The notes: a model not told the origin generated them from the letters alone. A DNA stretch of 18,540 bases from Desulfuromonadaceae bacterium GWC2_58_13 (GCA_001825565.1 MHXM01000098.1:3735-22274); one strand, 5' to 3'. Numbered from the stretch's first letter, positions 7,877-16,181 are shown. Program-made: numbers and translations.

Positions 7877-8548
7877 ATGTCCGAGTCAAAAAAAACCAGC
7901 CCAGCTGAAAATTTGGTTAAGAAACCCTGGTATCGGGAATATGCCGAGGCCCTGTTTGTCGCGGCGATTCTGGCCCTGATCATTCGCACATTTGTCGTTC
8001 AGGCCTTCAAAATTCCCTCCGGATCGATGGAAGATACCCTGTTGATCGGCGATCACCTGCTGGTCAGCAAGTTTATCTATGGCGTGCAGATCCCTTTTGT
8101 CGATGGCCGCTACCTGACGATCCGTCATCCGCAACGGGGCGACGTTATTGTTTTTGAGTTCCCCGAGGATGAGGGTAAAAATTTCTTCCAGCGTCGTGAT
8201 TTCATCAAACGGGTCGTTGGCATTCCCGGCGACACCATCGAGGTGCGCAATAAGCAGGTGTTCGTCAACGGCGAACTTCAGCAGATCCCCCAGGTGATTC
8301 ACAAAGAGCCGAACCTGGTCGCGGCCGGCTTCGGTCCGAGGGATTTCATGCCGTCGGTGACGGTTCCCCCGAACAGCTATTTCGTCATGGGCGATAATCG
8401 CGATCGGTCTTACGACAGTCGCTTCTGGGGCTTCGTCGATGAAAAGAAGATCAAGGGACTCGCTTTCATCAAATACTGGTCGTGGAATTCCCAGGGAGGG
8501 TGGCTGGATAAAATCCGCTGGAACCGGCTTGGCCGGCCCATTGATTGA
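7877..8548 (+). CDS. lepB: Signal peptidase I
   Basis: A 223-residue inner-membrane serine/lysine protease that removes signal peptides from exported proteins. One N-terminal membrane helix (about 25-42) is followed by box B IPSGSM with the nucleophile Ser 50, then box D RDFIKRVVGIPGD with the general base Lys 111, and box E GDNRDRSYDSRFWG near residues 173-186. All catalytic residues are present. It has a single anchor rather than the two of E. coli LepB, and the compact catalytic domain common in many bacteria. The ATG lies 5 bases after the lepA stop; the purine-rich AAGGTGAAAG at the end of lepA can serve as ribosome-binding site, so translation is probably coupled. No obvious terminator follows before the pyr promoter. 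Confidence 0.96.
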   Translation: MSESKKTSPAENLVKKPWYREYAEALFVAAILALIIRTFVVQAFKIPSGSMEDTLLIGDHLLVSKFIYGVQIPFVDGRYLTIRHPQRGDVIVFEFPEDEGKNFFQRRDFIKRVVGIPGDTIEVRNKQVFVNGELQQIPQVIHKEPNLVAAGFGPRDFMPSVTVPPNSYFVMGDNRDRSYDSRFWGFVDEKKIKGLAFIKYWSWNSQGGWLDKIRWNRLGRPID

Positions 8549-8575
8549 GGCGGAAATTTCCCGGCTTATTTTCGG

Positions 8576-8605
8576 TTGACTTGTCTCGGTTTTTGTTGTT
8601 ATAGT
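8576..8605 (+). promoter_or_regulatory. Sigma-70-type promoter of the pyr operon
   Basis: TTGACT (8576-8581, 5 of 6) and TATAGT (8600-8605, 5 of 6) are 18 bases apart. Transcription would begin near 8612, just before the PyrR-binding hairpin, so the whole attenuator (8626-8739) would be in the leader RNA. This is the strongest promoter-like pair in the window. Confidence 0.7.
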
Positions 8606-8625
8606 CGCGCAAATTTGAGCATGTC

Positions 8626-8720
8626 CCTTTTAAGTTAATCCAGAGAGGTTAGCAAAGGTGGCGATAAAACAGAGATCCATAGTTGGAGATTATCCAAGTA
8701 CAGATACCTTTTCGCTTGCC
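8626..8720 (+). promoter_or_regulatory. PyrR-binding RNA element with competing antiterminator (attenuator)
   Basis: The leader contains AATCCAGAGAGGTT (8637-8650), matching the known PyrR-binding loop consensus (ARUCCNGAGAGGYU): a 4-bp stem AATC/GGTT around the hexaloop CAGAGA. The lower stem is CCTTT (8626-8630) with AAAGG (8654-8658). The same AAAGG segment can instead pair, as AGC-AAAGGT (8651-8659), with ACCTTT-tc-GCT (8706-8716), the 5' side of the terminator, forming an antiterminator. A small TTGGA/TCCAA hairpin (8683-8697) lies between. In the known Bacillus-type mechanism, UMP- or UTP-bound PyrR stabilises the first hairpin, the antiterminator cannot form, and transcription stops before pyrR. 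The mutually exclusive pairings are directly visible here. Confidence 0.85.
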
Positions 8721-8739
8721 GGCGGAGAGGTATTTTTTT
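8704..8739 (+). terminator. Intrinsic terminator of the pyr attenuator
   Basis: A 12-bp stem (8704-8715 with 8722-8733, containing two G-U pairs) around a 6-base loop TTGCCG is followed by an uninterrupted T run ending at 8739. It lies after the PyrR-binding element and 34 bases before the pyrR ATG, so it is a leader terminator rather than the end of an upstream transcript. Confidence 0.88.
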
Positions 8740-8773
8740 ATGTGCGATAAGCGACGGGGAAGGAGACTCGGGC

Positions 8774-9307
8774 ATGGCAAGAAACGAAACGATTATTCTG
8801 GACTGCGCCGGCATCAACAGGGCTTTGACGAGGATCACCCATGAGATTCTCGAACGGAACAAGGGAACTTCCGGCCTGGTGCTGGTCGGGATTCGCACCG
8901 GCGGTGATCATCTCGCCCGAGAACTGCGGGAACGCATCGCCGATATCGAAGGCGTGGAAATCCCCCTGGGTACCGTCGATATCACCATGTATCGCGACGA
9001 CCTTGGTTCCCGAGGCAGCCTGCCGATCGGTAAAACCGATATCCCGTTTCCCTTGGACGATCAGAAGGTCATTCTGGTCGACGATGTTCTCTTCACCGGG
9101 CGCACCATCCGTGCCGCCATGGACGCCCTGATCGACATCGGCCGGCCGCAGAGCATCCAGCTCGCCACCCTGGTCGATCGCGGTCACCGCGAATTGCCGA
9201 TCCGCGCCGATTACGTTGGACGCAACGTACCGACTTCACGTGAAGAATCGATTCAGGTTAATTTTGACAACAACTGCCCCGTTGAGGTCCGCCTCGTTAA
9301 ACCTTAA
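8774..9307 (+). CDS. pyrR: PyrR bifunctional pyr operon regulator / uracil phosphoribosyltransferase
   Basis: A 177-residue protein of the usual PyrR length. The PRPP-binding signature VILVDDVLFTGRT is at 99-111, with the preceding LVGIRTGG loop (about 37-44) and the arginine-rich YRDD segment typical of PyrR. PyrR senses UMP/UTP versus PRPP and binds the leader RNA to promote termination; many members also have weak uracil phosphoribosyltransferase activity. Its expected binding site is directly upstream, which supports regulator over plain salvage enzyme. The ATG at 8774 has AGGAG (8761-8765) 8 bases upstream. It is the first gene of the operon, so regulation is autogenous. Its last codons form part of a hairpin that overlaps the pyrB ribosome-binding site. 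Confidence 0.96.
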   Translation: MARNETIILDCAGINRALTRITHEILERNKGTSGLVLVGIRTGGDHLARELRERIADIEGVEIPLGTVDITMYRDDLGSRGSLPIGKTDIPFPLDDQKVILVDDVLFTGRTIRAAMDALIDIGRPQSIQLATLVDRGHRELPIRADYVGRNVPTSREESIQVNFDNNCPVEVRLVKP

Positions 9308-9325
9308 ATTCCCTAGGGAGGTTTA
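9298..9325 (+). promoter_or_regulatory. pyrR-pyrB junction hairpin covering the pyrB ribosome-binding site
   Basis: TAAACCT (9298-9304, the last pyrR codons) is the exact complement of AGGTTTA (9319-9325). The pyrB Shine-Dalgarno AGGGAGG (9315-9321) lies partly in the second arm. The loop holds the pyrR stop codon and the palindrome CCCTAGGG. Ribosomes finishing pyrR would open the stem, so the arrangement suits translational coupling. Confidence 0.42.
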
Positions 9326-9327
9326 CC

Positions 9328-10260
9328 ATGTCTTTCCGCCATAAGCACATCCTTGGCACGGAACAGCTCTCCAAAGAAGACATCGAATTGATTCTCGATA
9401 CCGCCGACAGCTTCAAGGAGATCAATAGTCGCGAGATAAAAAAAGTTCCGACCTTGCGGGGCAAGACCATCGTTAATTTATTCTACGAGGCCAGCACTCG
9501 AACCCGGACTTCGTTCGAGATTGCCGGTAAGCGTCTCTCGGCCGATACCATTAACATGACCGCTTCAACCTCGTCCGTCACCAAGGGCGAAACTCTCGAA
9601 GACACCGCTAGAAATATCGAGGCCATGAAGCCCGACATCCTTGTCATGCGCCATTCGGCTTCCGGGGCGCCTCACTATCTGGCCGAGCGTATCGACTGCT
9701 CGGTGATCAACGCCGGCGATGGCGCCCACGAGCATCCCAGCCAGGCGCTTCTCGACCTGTTGACCATTCGCCAGCACAAGGGGAAACTTGAGGGGTTGAC
9801 GGTGGCGATTGTCGGCGACATATCCCACAGCCGCGTCGCCCGTTCCGATTTGTACGCCATGACGAAAATGGGGATGAGGGTCCGTCTCTGCGGTCCCGGC
9901 ACCATGGTCCCGCCGGGAATAGAAAAACTCGGCGCCGAAGTCTTTACCAATATGGATGAAGCCATCCGTGATGCCGACGTGGTCATGATGCTGCGCATTC
10001 AACTTGAGCGCCAGGGCAAGACCCTGTTGCCGTCGCTGCGCGAATATGCTCGTTTTTATGGACTCAACCCGACCCGCTTGGCGCTGGCCAGGAAAGACGC
10101 CATCGTCATGCATCCCGGTCCGATGAATCGCGGCGTGGAAATTTCGTCCTACGTGGCCGACGGCGAGCAGAGCGTCATCCTCGGACAGGTCGAAAACGGC
10201 GTCGCGGTGCGTATGGCGCTCTTGTACCTGGTGGCCGGCGGTGATCAATCCGAAGCGTGA
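9328..10260 (+). CDS. pyrB: Aspartate carbamoyltransferase catalytic subunit
   Basis: A 310-residue catalytic chain of aspartate transcarbamylase, which condenses carbamoyl phosphate with aspartate to carbamoyl-aspartate, the second step of de novo pyrimidine synthesis. The carbamoyl-phosphate loop STRTRTSFE is at 56-64, HPSQALLD starts at His 136, and HPGPMNRG near the C-terminus completes the active site. The length matches stand-alone catalytic chains. No pyrI regulatory subunit is in the window, consistent with control by PyrR attenuation instead of allosteric CTP inhibition (inference). The ATG at 9328 has AGGGAGG 6 bases upstream, 20 bases after pyrR. It precedes pyrC, which uses its product. 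Confidence 0.97.
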   Translation: MSFRHKHILGTEQLSKEDIELILDTADSFKEINSREIKKVPTLRGKTIVNLFYEASTRTRTSFEIAGKRLSADTINMTASTSSVTKGETLEDTARNIEAMKPDILVMRHSASGAPHYLAERIDCSVINAGDGAHEHPSQALLDLLTIRQHKGKLEGLTVAIVGDISHSRVARSDLYAMTKMGMRVRLCGPGTMVPPGIEKLGAEVFTNMDEAIRDADVVMMLRIQLERQGKTLLPSLREYARFYGLNPTRLALARKDAIVMHPGPMNRGVEISSYVADGEQSVILGQVENGVAVRMALLYLVAGGDQSEA

Positions 10261-10294
10261 TCTTCATTCGATTTAATAGATAGAGAGGTGACAG

Positions 10295-11566
10295 ATGAGC
10301 ATTCTTATCAAAGGCGGCCGCGTAATCGATCCGGCCATCGGCATTGACGATACCCTGGATCTGCTGATCAACGATGGGAAAATTGCCAAAACCGGCAAAA
10401 ATCTCGATGCCGCCGGGGCCGAAGTGATCGACGCCGCTGGTAAACTGGTAACGCCGGGCCTGATCGATATCCATGTGCACCTGCGTGATCCCGGCTATGA
10501 ATACAAAGAGGACATCGTCAGCGGCACCCGGGCGGCGGCGGCCGGAGGTTTCACCTCGGTGGCCTGCATGCCGAACACCAACCCGGTCAACGACAATAAA
10601 GCGGTGACTCTGTATATTCGCAACAAGGCCAGGGAGGAGGGGAGTGTCAACGTTTTCCCCATCGGCAGCATCACCAAGGGCCTCAAGGGGGAAACCCTCA
10701 GCGAAATGGGAGACCTCAAGGATGCCGGCTGCATCGCCCTGTCCGACGATGGCAAGCCGGTGGTTAACGGCGAGATCATGCGCCGTGCCCTGGAATATGC
10801 CAAGCCCTTCGGTCTGGTCCTGATCTCTCACGCGGAAGAGCTGTCGTTGGTGGGGGAGGGGGTCATGAATGACGGGTTTGTGGCGACCGAGCTTGGGCTC
10901 AAGGGGATTCCCTGGGTCGCGGAAGACGCCGCCACTGCTCGCGACGTGATGCTGGCGGAATTCACCGGAAGTCGTCTGCATGTCGCCCATGTCTCTACCA
11001 AGGGCTCGGTCGAGATCGTCCGTGCCGCCAAAAAACGTGGCGTCAAGGTCACCTGCGAGGCGACTCCCCATCACTTCACGCTGACCGACGAAGCGGTGCG
11101 CGGCTACGATACCAATGCCAAGATGAATCCTCCCCTGCGCAGCGCCGAGGATGTCGCGGCGGTGCGCCAGGGCCTGGCCGACGGCACCATTGACGTCATC
11201 GCCACCGACCATGCCCCGCATCACATTGATGAGAAGAATGTTGAGTTCAATGTCGCCATGAACGGTATCGTCGGGCTCGAAACCGCTTTGCCGCTGAGCC
11301 TGCGACTGGTTGCCGAAGGGGTGTTGTCGCTGGGTGACATGCTGGCCAAACTGACCTGCGCTCCGGCTCGAACCCTCGGCATTCCCCGCGGCACCCTCGA
11401 ATCCGGAGCTCCCGCCGATGTAACCATTATCGACCCCGAGCGTTCATGGACCGTCGAGGCCGCCAAGCTGAACTCGAAAAGTAAAAACACCCCCTTCGAC
11501 GGATGGGAAATGAAGGGCGTCGCCGTCTGTACCATCGTCGGCGGCAAGGTGGTCCACCAGCGGTAG
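10295..11566 (+). CDS. pyrC: Dihydroorotase
   Basis: A 423-residue class I (long-form) dihydroorotase of the amidohydrolase superfamily, which cyclises carbamoyl-aspartate to dihydroorotate. Metal ligands are visible: DIHVHLRDPG with His 60 and His 62, SHAEE and VAHVSTKGS supplying further histidines, and TDHAPHH with the catalytic/metal Asp 305. NPPLRS (about residue 272) is also typical. Intact active-site residues argue against the inactive PyrC' found paired with PyrB in some Pseudomonas. The ATG at 10295 follows GAGAGGTGA, with a 34-base gap after pyrB. A 65-base gap leads to carA. Confidence 0.97.
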   Translation: MSILIKGGRVIDPAIGIDDTLDLLINDGKIAKTGKNLDAAGAEVIDAAGKLVTPGLIDIHVHLRDPGYEYKEDIVSGTRAAAAGGFTSVACMPNTNPVNDNKAVTLYIRNKAREEGSVNVFPIGSITKGLKGETLSEMGDLKDAGCIALSDDGKPVVNGEIMRRALEYAKPFGLVLISHAEELSLVGEGVMNDGFVATELGLKGIPWVAEDAATARDVMLAEFTGSRLHVAHVSTKGSVEIVRAAKKRGVKVTCEATPHHFTLTDEAVRGYDTNAKMNPPLRSAEDVAAVRQGLADGTIDVIATDHAPHHIDEKNVEFNVAMNGIVGLETALPLSLRLVAEGVLSLGDMLAKLTCAPARTLGIPRGTLESGAPADVTIIDPERSWTVEAAKLNSKSKNTPFDGWEMKGVAVCTIVGGKVVHQR

Positions 11567-11631
11567 CAATCGAGTAGAACCGCCGCGAGTTGATGGGTTG
11601 AAACATATCTCAACAAGGAGCAGTACGCACA

Positions 11632-12759
11632 ATGAAAGCAATCCTAGCCTTGGCCGACGGCCGGGTCTTCCACGGTAAATCCTTCGGTGTACCTGGTGAA
11701 ATCACCGGCGAGGTGGTTTTTAATACCAGCATGACCGGCTACCAGGAGATTCTTACCGACCCGTCCTACGCCGGCGAAATCGTCACCATGACCTATCCAA
11801 TGATCGGCAACTGCGGGATTAACACCGAGGATGTCGAATCGTCCAAGCCCCATTTGGCCGGCTTTGTGGTCAAGGAGTACAACGATTATCCCAGCAACTT
11901 CCGTTCGCGGATGAGCCTTGATGCCTATCTCAAGGAAAACGGCATCGTCGGCATTCAGGGAATCGATACCCGGGCCTTGGTCCGGCACATCCGCGACAAG
12001 GGAGCGCAGACCGGAATCATCTCTTCGATCGATACCGATCCGGCCAGTCTGGTTGAAAAAGCTCGCCAGGCCCCGTCGATCGTCGGCCGTGACCTGGTCA
12101 AGGAGGTCACCTGTTCGCAGCCCTATGCCTGGAACGAAGGTTTGTGGGAACTGGGCAGCGGTTACCCGACCACGGCCGAACCGGGCCGGTACAAGGTGGT
12201 TGCCTACGACTTCGGCATTAAACGCAATATTCTGCGCAACCTCACCAGTCTTGGCTGCGATGTGACCGTGGTGCCGGCGACAACCTCCGCCGAAGAGGTA
12301 CTGGCGATGAATCCGGATGGGGTGTTCCTGAGCAATGGCCCCGGGGATCCCGACCCGATTCGTTACGCCCAGGAGAATATCCGCAAGATTCTCGGCAAAA
12401 AACCGATTTTCGGGATCTGCCTCGGTCATCAGCTGCTCGGCTTGGCCCTGGGGGGCAAAACCTACAAGCTCAAGTTCGGCCATCGTGGCGGTAACCAGCC
12501 GGTACTGCGCGGCGACGGGCATGACGTTGAAATCACCTCGCAGAATCACGGCTTCGCCGTCGATGCTGCCTCGATTACCGACCATGCGGTGCAAACCCAC
12601 GTCAACCTCAACGACAATACGGTTGAAGGGATCAGTCACAAAACGATGTCGGCGTTCTCCGTCCAGTATCATCCCGAAGCCTCCCCCGGGCCTCACGACG
12701 CCCGCTACTTGTTCGACCGCTTCATCGCGATGATGGAAAAAGAGAGAAACAGTGATTAG
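11632..12759 (+). CDS. carA: Carbamoyl-phosphate synthase small (glutaminase) subunit
   Basis: A 375-residue subunit that hydrolyses glutamine and passes ammonia to CarB. The N-terminal CPSase small-chain domain (about 1-135) has the TGYQEI and NTED motifs. The class I glutamine amidotransferase domain (about 190-370) has SNGPGDP, GICLGHQ with the nucleophile Cys 263, and QYHPEA with the catalytic His 347 and Glu 349. All triad residues are present. The ATG at 11632 follows AAGGAG about 10 bases upstream. The stop (TAG 12757-12759) lies inside the first arm of an inverted repeat that fills the gap to carB. As part of the pyr operon it should be under PyrR control, although carbamoyl phosphate also feeds arginine synthesis. 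Confidence 0.97.
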   Translation: MKAILALADGRVFHGKSFGVPGEITGEVVFNTSMTGYQEILTDPSYAGEIVTMTYPMIGNCGINTEDVESSKPHLAGFVVKEYNDYPSNFRSRMSLDAYLKENGIVGIQGIDTRALVRHIRDKGAQTGIISSIDTDPASLVEKARQAPSIVGRDLVKEVTCSQPYAWNEGLWELGSGYPTTAEPGRYKVVAYDFGIKRNILRNLTSLGCDVTVVPATTSAEEVLAMNPDGVFLSNGPGDPDPIRYAQENIRKILGKKPIFGICLGHQLLGLALGGKTYKLKFGHRGGNQPVLRGDGHDVEITSQNHGFAVDAASITDHAVQTHVNLNDNTVEGISHKTMSAFSVQYHPEASPGPHDARYLFDRFIAMMEKERNSD

Positions 12760-12837
12760 CGATTGGTGAATTGTGATTTGTTAAGTCATGGTTCACTGAT
12801 CAATCGGCCTTCAACCAGTCGCTAATCACTAATCACC
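12751..12837. repeat. Heptad-based inverted repeat between carA and carB
   Basis: AGTGATTAGCGA (12751-12762) and TCGCTAATCACT (12819-12830) are perfect 12-bp reverse complements. The left arm is built from degenerate 7-base units (AGTGATT, AGCGATT, GGTGAAT, TGTGATT); the right arm carries the complementary AATCACT, AATCACC. Inner segments also pair partly (GATTGGTGAA at 12761-12770 with TTCAC and CAATC at 12792-12805). There is no transposase and no T tract. It looks like a dispersed palindromic intergenic element, which I believe resembles GTGATTAG-type repeats seen in other bacterial genomes, but copy number cannot be judged from one window. Confidence 0.65.
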
Positions 12838-12853
12838 CATTACGGAACCTAAG

Positions 12854-15800
12854 ATGCCTAAACGTACAGACATAAAGAAGATTCTCATTGTCGGAGCGGG
12901 TCCGATCGTGATCGGCCAGGCCTGCGAATTCGACTACTCCGGCACTCAGGCCTGCAAGGCCCTGAAGGAAGAAGGGTACGAGGTCATTCTGCTCAATTCC
13001 AACCCGGCCACCATCATGACCGACCCGGGATTTGCCGACCGCACTTACATCGAGCCGGTCACCCCGGAAGTCCTGGCCAAAATCATCGAAAAGGAGCGTC
13101 CCGATGCTCTGTTGCCGACGTTGGGTGGGCAGACCGCGCTTAACACGGCGGTGGCCGTCGCCAAGAACGGCACCCTTGAAAAGTTCGGCGTCGAACTGAT
13201 CGGCGCCAAGCTGCCGGCCATCGAAATGGCCGAAGATCGAACCCTGTTCAAACAGGCGATGGAACGGATCGGCGTTGCCGTCCCCCGGTCGGGTCTGGCG
13301 CACAACTACCAGGAAGTCTTAGAGGTCATCGAGGAAGTCGGCTTTCCAGCCATCATTCGGCCATCATTCACCCTCGGTGGGACCGGCGGCGGCATTGCCT
13401 ACAACCGGGAAGAGTACGAAGTCATGGCCATGGCGGGGATCGACGCCTCGCCGACCGATGAAATCCTGGTCGAGGAATCGGTCATCGGCTGGAAAGAATA
13501 CGAACTCGAGGTCATGCGCGACATGGCCGACAACGTGGTCATCATCTGTTCCATCGAAAATTTCGATCCCATGGGCGTGCATACCGGCGATTCGATCACC
13601 GTGGCCCCGGCCCAGACCCTGACCGACAAGGAATACCAGATTCTGCGCGATGCCTCGCTGCGGATCATCCGGGAAATCGGCGTCGAGACCGGCGGGTCGA
13701 ACATCCAGTTCGGCATCAACCCCAAGGATGGACGTCTGGTGGTTATTGAAATGAATCCCCGCGTCTCCCGATCTTCGGCGTTGGCTTCCAAGGCCACCGG
13801 CTTTCCCATCGCCAAGATCGCCGCCAAGCTTTCGGTCGGCTATACGCTCGATGAAATCCCCAACGACATCACCCAGGAGACCTACGCCTCCTTTGAACCG
13901 ACCATCGACTATGTGGTCACCAAGATCCCGCGTTTCACCTTTGAGAAGTTTCCCAAGGCCGACGCCACCCTGACCACGCAGATGAAATCGGTGGGCGAGG
14001 TCATGGCCATCGGCCGAACCTTCAAGGAAAGTTTCCAAAAAGCTTTGCGTTCCCTGGAAATCGGTTCTTACGGCTTCGAGAGTCGACTGTTCCTGTCCCC
14101 GGAAAATGGCCGTCGGGCCCTGTCGGAAAGCGAACTTGAATTGTTGCGCAGCAAGCTGCGTATTCCCAACTGGGAACGGCCCTGGTACGTGGGCGATGCG
14201 TTCCGGGCGGGCTTCAGCATCGAAAAGATTCACGATCTGACCAAGATCGATCCTTGGTTCCTGTATCACATCCAGCAGATTATCGCGATGGAAGGCCGGC
14301 TCGGCTCCCTGGATCCGGCCAGCCGGAACAGCTCGGTCGAGTTTATCGAGCTGTTCCTGGAAGCCAAGCAGGCCGGCTTTTCCGACAAGCGGCTCGCCTA
14401 CCTCTGGAAAACCACCGAAGCCGAGGTTCGCCAGCTGCGACACGCCAATGGCATCCGTCCGGTTTATAAGCGGGTCGATACCTGCGGCGCCGAGTTCGAG
14501 GCCTTCACGCCGTACCTCTACTCGACCTACGAATCCGAGTGCGAAGCCGATCCCAGCGACCGCAAGAAAATCATGATCCTCGGCGGCGGTCCCAATCGCA
14601 TCGGTCAGGGGATCGAATTCGACTACTGTTGCGTACACGGCGTTTATGCTCTCGCGGAAGACGGCTATGAGACCATCATGGTCAACTGCAATCCGGAAAC
14701 CGTCTCCACCGACTACGATACCTCCGACCGGCTGTACTTCGAACCGCTGACCCTGGAAGATGTACTCGAAATCGTCGAGATCGAAAAACCGACCGGCGTC
14801 ATCGTTCAGTTCGGCGGACAGACCCCGCTTAAACTGGCCATGTCGCTGGAACAAGCCGGCGTGCCCATTATCGGCACCTCACCCGACGCCATCGACCGCG
14901 CCGAGGACCGGGAACGCTTCCAGGTGCTGCTGAACAAGCTCGGGCTCAAGCAACCCGAAAACGGCTTGGCCCGTTCCTTCGAAGAGGCCGAAAAAGTCGC
15001 CGAACGCATCGGTTACCCGGTGATTGTGCGGCCTTCCTACGTGCTTGGCGGCCGTGCCATGGAAATAGTCTACGATCTCGACCAACTGCGTAATTACATG
15101 AAATTCGCGGTCGACGCTTCTCCCGAACACCCGATTCTGGTTGACAAGTTCCTTGATGAAGCCACCGAGGTTGACGTCGACGCCCTCTGCGATGGCACCG
15201 ATGTGGTCATCGGCGGGATCATGCAGCACATCGAAGAAGCCGGGATTCACTCCGGCGATTCGGCCTGTTCCTTGCCGCCGTATTCCCTGAATCCGGCCAT
15301 TGTCGACGAAATCCGCCGGCAGACCGTGGAATTGGCCCTTGAACTGGACGTCATCGGCCTGATGAATATTCAGTATGCGGTCAAGGGCAGCACCGTCTAT
15401 CTGCTGGAGGTCAACCCCCGTGCCAGCCGGACCGTTCCCTTCGTATCCAAAGCCACCGGCCGGCCTCTGGCCAAGATCGCCGCCCGGATCATGGCAGGCA
15501 AAACCCTGAAAGAGCTGGGCGTGTCGGGCGAGATCATTCCGAAGCACATTTCGGTCAAGGAATCGGTCTTCCCCTTCGTCAAGTTCCCCGGGGTGGATAC
15601 CCTGCTCGGCCCCGAAATGAAATCGACCGGCGAGGTCATGGGGATCGACTACGATTTCGGCAAAGCCTTCGCCAAGGCCCAACTGGCGGCCAACGTCCGC
15701 TTGCCCCTGGAGGGAACCGTCTTCATCAGCGTCAAGGACGAGGACAAGAAAAACATTCTTGAGTCGGCCCGCAAACTGGTTGACGCCGGCTTTAAAGTCG

Positions 15801-16111
15801 TCGCCACCCATGGTACCGCCAGCTACCTGGAAACCAAGGGGGTTGCGGTCACTCACATCAATAAGGTAAAAGAAGGCCGGCCGCATTGCGTGGATGCCCT
15901 CAAAAGTCGGGAAATTCATGCCGTGTTCAATACCACCTTCGGCGTCCAATCGGTGGAGGATTCCTATTCGATCCGTCGGACGGCACTGATGAACAATGTC
16001 GCCTACTTCACTACCGTGGCCGGCATCAATGCCGCGGTCGACGGGATGCTGGCCATGGGCCGCGAATCGCTTGACGTCACTCCGCTCCAAGAGTATTATC
16101 CGGCGAAATAA
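12854..16111 (+). CDS. carB: Carbamoyl-phosphate synthase large subunit
   Basis: A 1085-residue subunit, the normal full length, which makes carbamoyl phosphate from bicarbonate, ammonia and two ATP. It has two homologous ATP-grasp halves: the carboxy-phosphate domain (about 1-400) with EMNPRVSRSSALASK starting at Glu 299, and the carbamoyl-phosphate domain (about 555-935) with EVNPRASRTVPFVSK starting at Glu 852. These are separated by the oligomerisation domain and followed by a C-terminal MGS-like allosteric domain (about 945-1085). Glu, Asn and Arg metal/ATP ligands are present in both halves. The ATG at 12854 has only a weak GGA (12844-12846) as ribosome-binding site. The gap to carA (94 bases) holds the inverted repeat, which is unusually wide for this pair. 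A hairpin follows the stop. Confidence 0.98.
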   Translation: MPKRTDIKKILIVGAGPIVIGQACEFDYSGTQACKALKEEGYEVILLNSNPATIMTDPGFADRTYIEPVTPEVLAKIIEKERPDALLPTLGGQTALNTAVAVAKNGTLEKFGVELIGAKLPAIEMAEDRTLFKQAMERIGVAVPRSGLAHNYQEVLEVIEEVGFPAIIRPSFTLGGTGGGIAYNREEYEVMAMAGIDASPTDEILVEESVIGWKEYELEVMRDMADNVVIICSIENFDPMGVHTGDSITVAPAQTLTDKEYQILRDASLRIIREIGVETGGSNIQFGINPKDGRLVVIEMNPRVSRSSALASKATGFPIAKIAAKLSVGYTLDEIPNDITQETYASFEPTIDYVVTKIPRFTFEKFPKADATLTTQMKSVGEVMAIGRTFKESFQKALRSLEIGSYGFESRLFLSPENGRRALSESELELLRSKLRIPNWERPWYVGDAFRAGFSIEKIHDLTKIDPWFLYHIQQIIAMEGRLGSLDPASRNSSVEFIELFLEAKQAGFSDKRLAYLWKTTEAEVRQLRHANGIRPVYKRVDTCGAEFEAFTPYLYSTYESECEADPSDRKKIMILGGGPNRIGQGIEFDYCCVHGVYALAEDGYETIMVNCNPETVSTDYDTSDRLYFEPLTLEDVLEIVEIEKPTGVIVQFGGQTPLKLAMSLEQAGVPIIGTSPDAIDRAEDRERFQVLLNKLGLKQPENGLARSFEEAEKVAERIGYPVIVRPSYVLGGRAMEIVYDLDQLRNYMKFAVDASPEHPILVDKFLDEATEVDVDALCDGTDVVIGGIMQHIEEAGIHSGDSACSLPPYSLNPAIVDEIRRQTVELALELDVIGLMNIQYAVKGSTVYLLEVNPRASRTVPFVSKATGRPLAKIAARIMAGKTLKELGVSGEIIPKHISVKESVFPFVKFPGVDTLLGPEMKSTGEVMGIDYDFGKAFAKAQLAANVRLPLEGTVFISVKDEDKKNILESARKLVDAGFKVVATHGTASYLETKGVAVTHINKVKEGRPHCVDALKSREIHAVFNTTFGVQSVEDSYSIRRTALMNNVAYFTTVAGINAAVDGMLAMGRESLDVTPLQEYYPAK

Positions 16112-16151
16112 AAGGTTTTCTTTTTTACCAAAAAACGCTATTTTTAAAACG

Positions 16152-16181
16152 TCGGGCGGGGTAACCCGCCCGATAATATTT
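16152..16181 (+). terminator. GC-rich hairpin between carB and greA, probable terminator
   Basis: TCGGGCGGG (16152-16160) and CCCGCCCGA (16165-16173) form a perfect 9-bp stem with loop GTAA. The following tract is TAATATTTTAAT, only moderately T-rich, so termination may be partial. It probably ends or attenuates the long pyr transcript, although no clear promoter for greA is visible between the hairpin and its start. TTTTAAAA on the other side could make it act in both directions. Confidence 0.55.

Noticed and set aside
8740..8773. Possible leader peptide starting at the ATG at 8740
   Set aside because: It lies after the terminator, has no ribosome-binding site of its own, and runs out of frame into pyrR; the attenuator is explained by PyrR binding.
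12751..12837. Possible CRISPR or tandem-repeat array between carA and carB
   Set aside because: The units are degenerate 7-mers in inverted orientation with no regular spacers; an intergenic palindromic repeat fits better.
13364..14854. 496-codon minus-strand frame opposite carB, and a similar 403-codon one at 14879-16090
   Set aside because: Both are antisense to the fully conserved CarB coding sequence; His/Gly/Asp-rich translations are typical antisense shadows of GC-rich genes.
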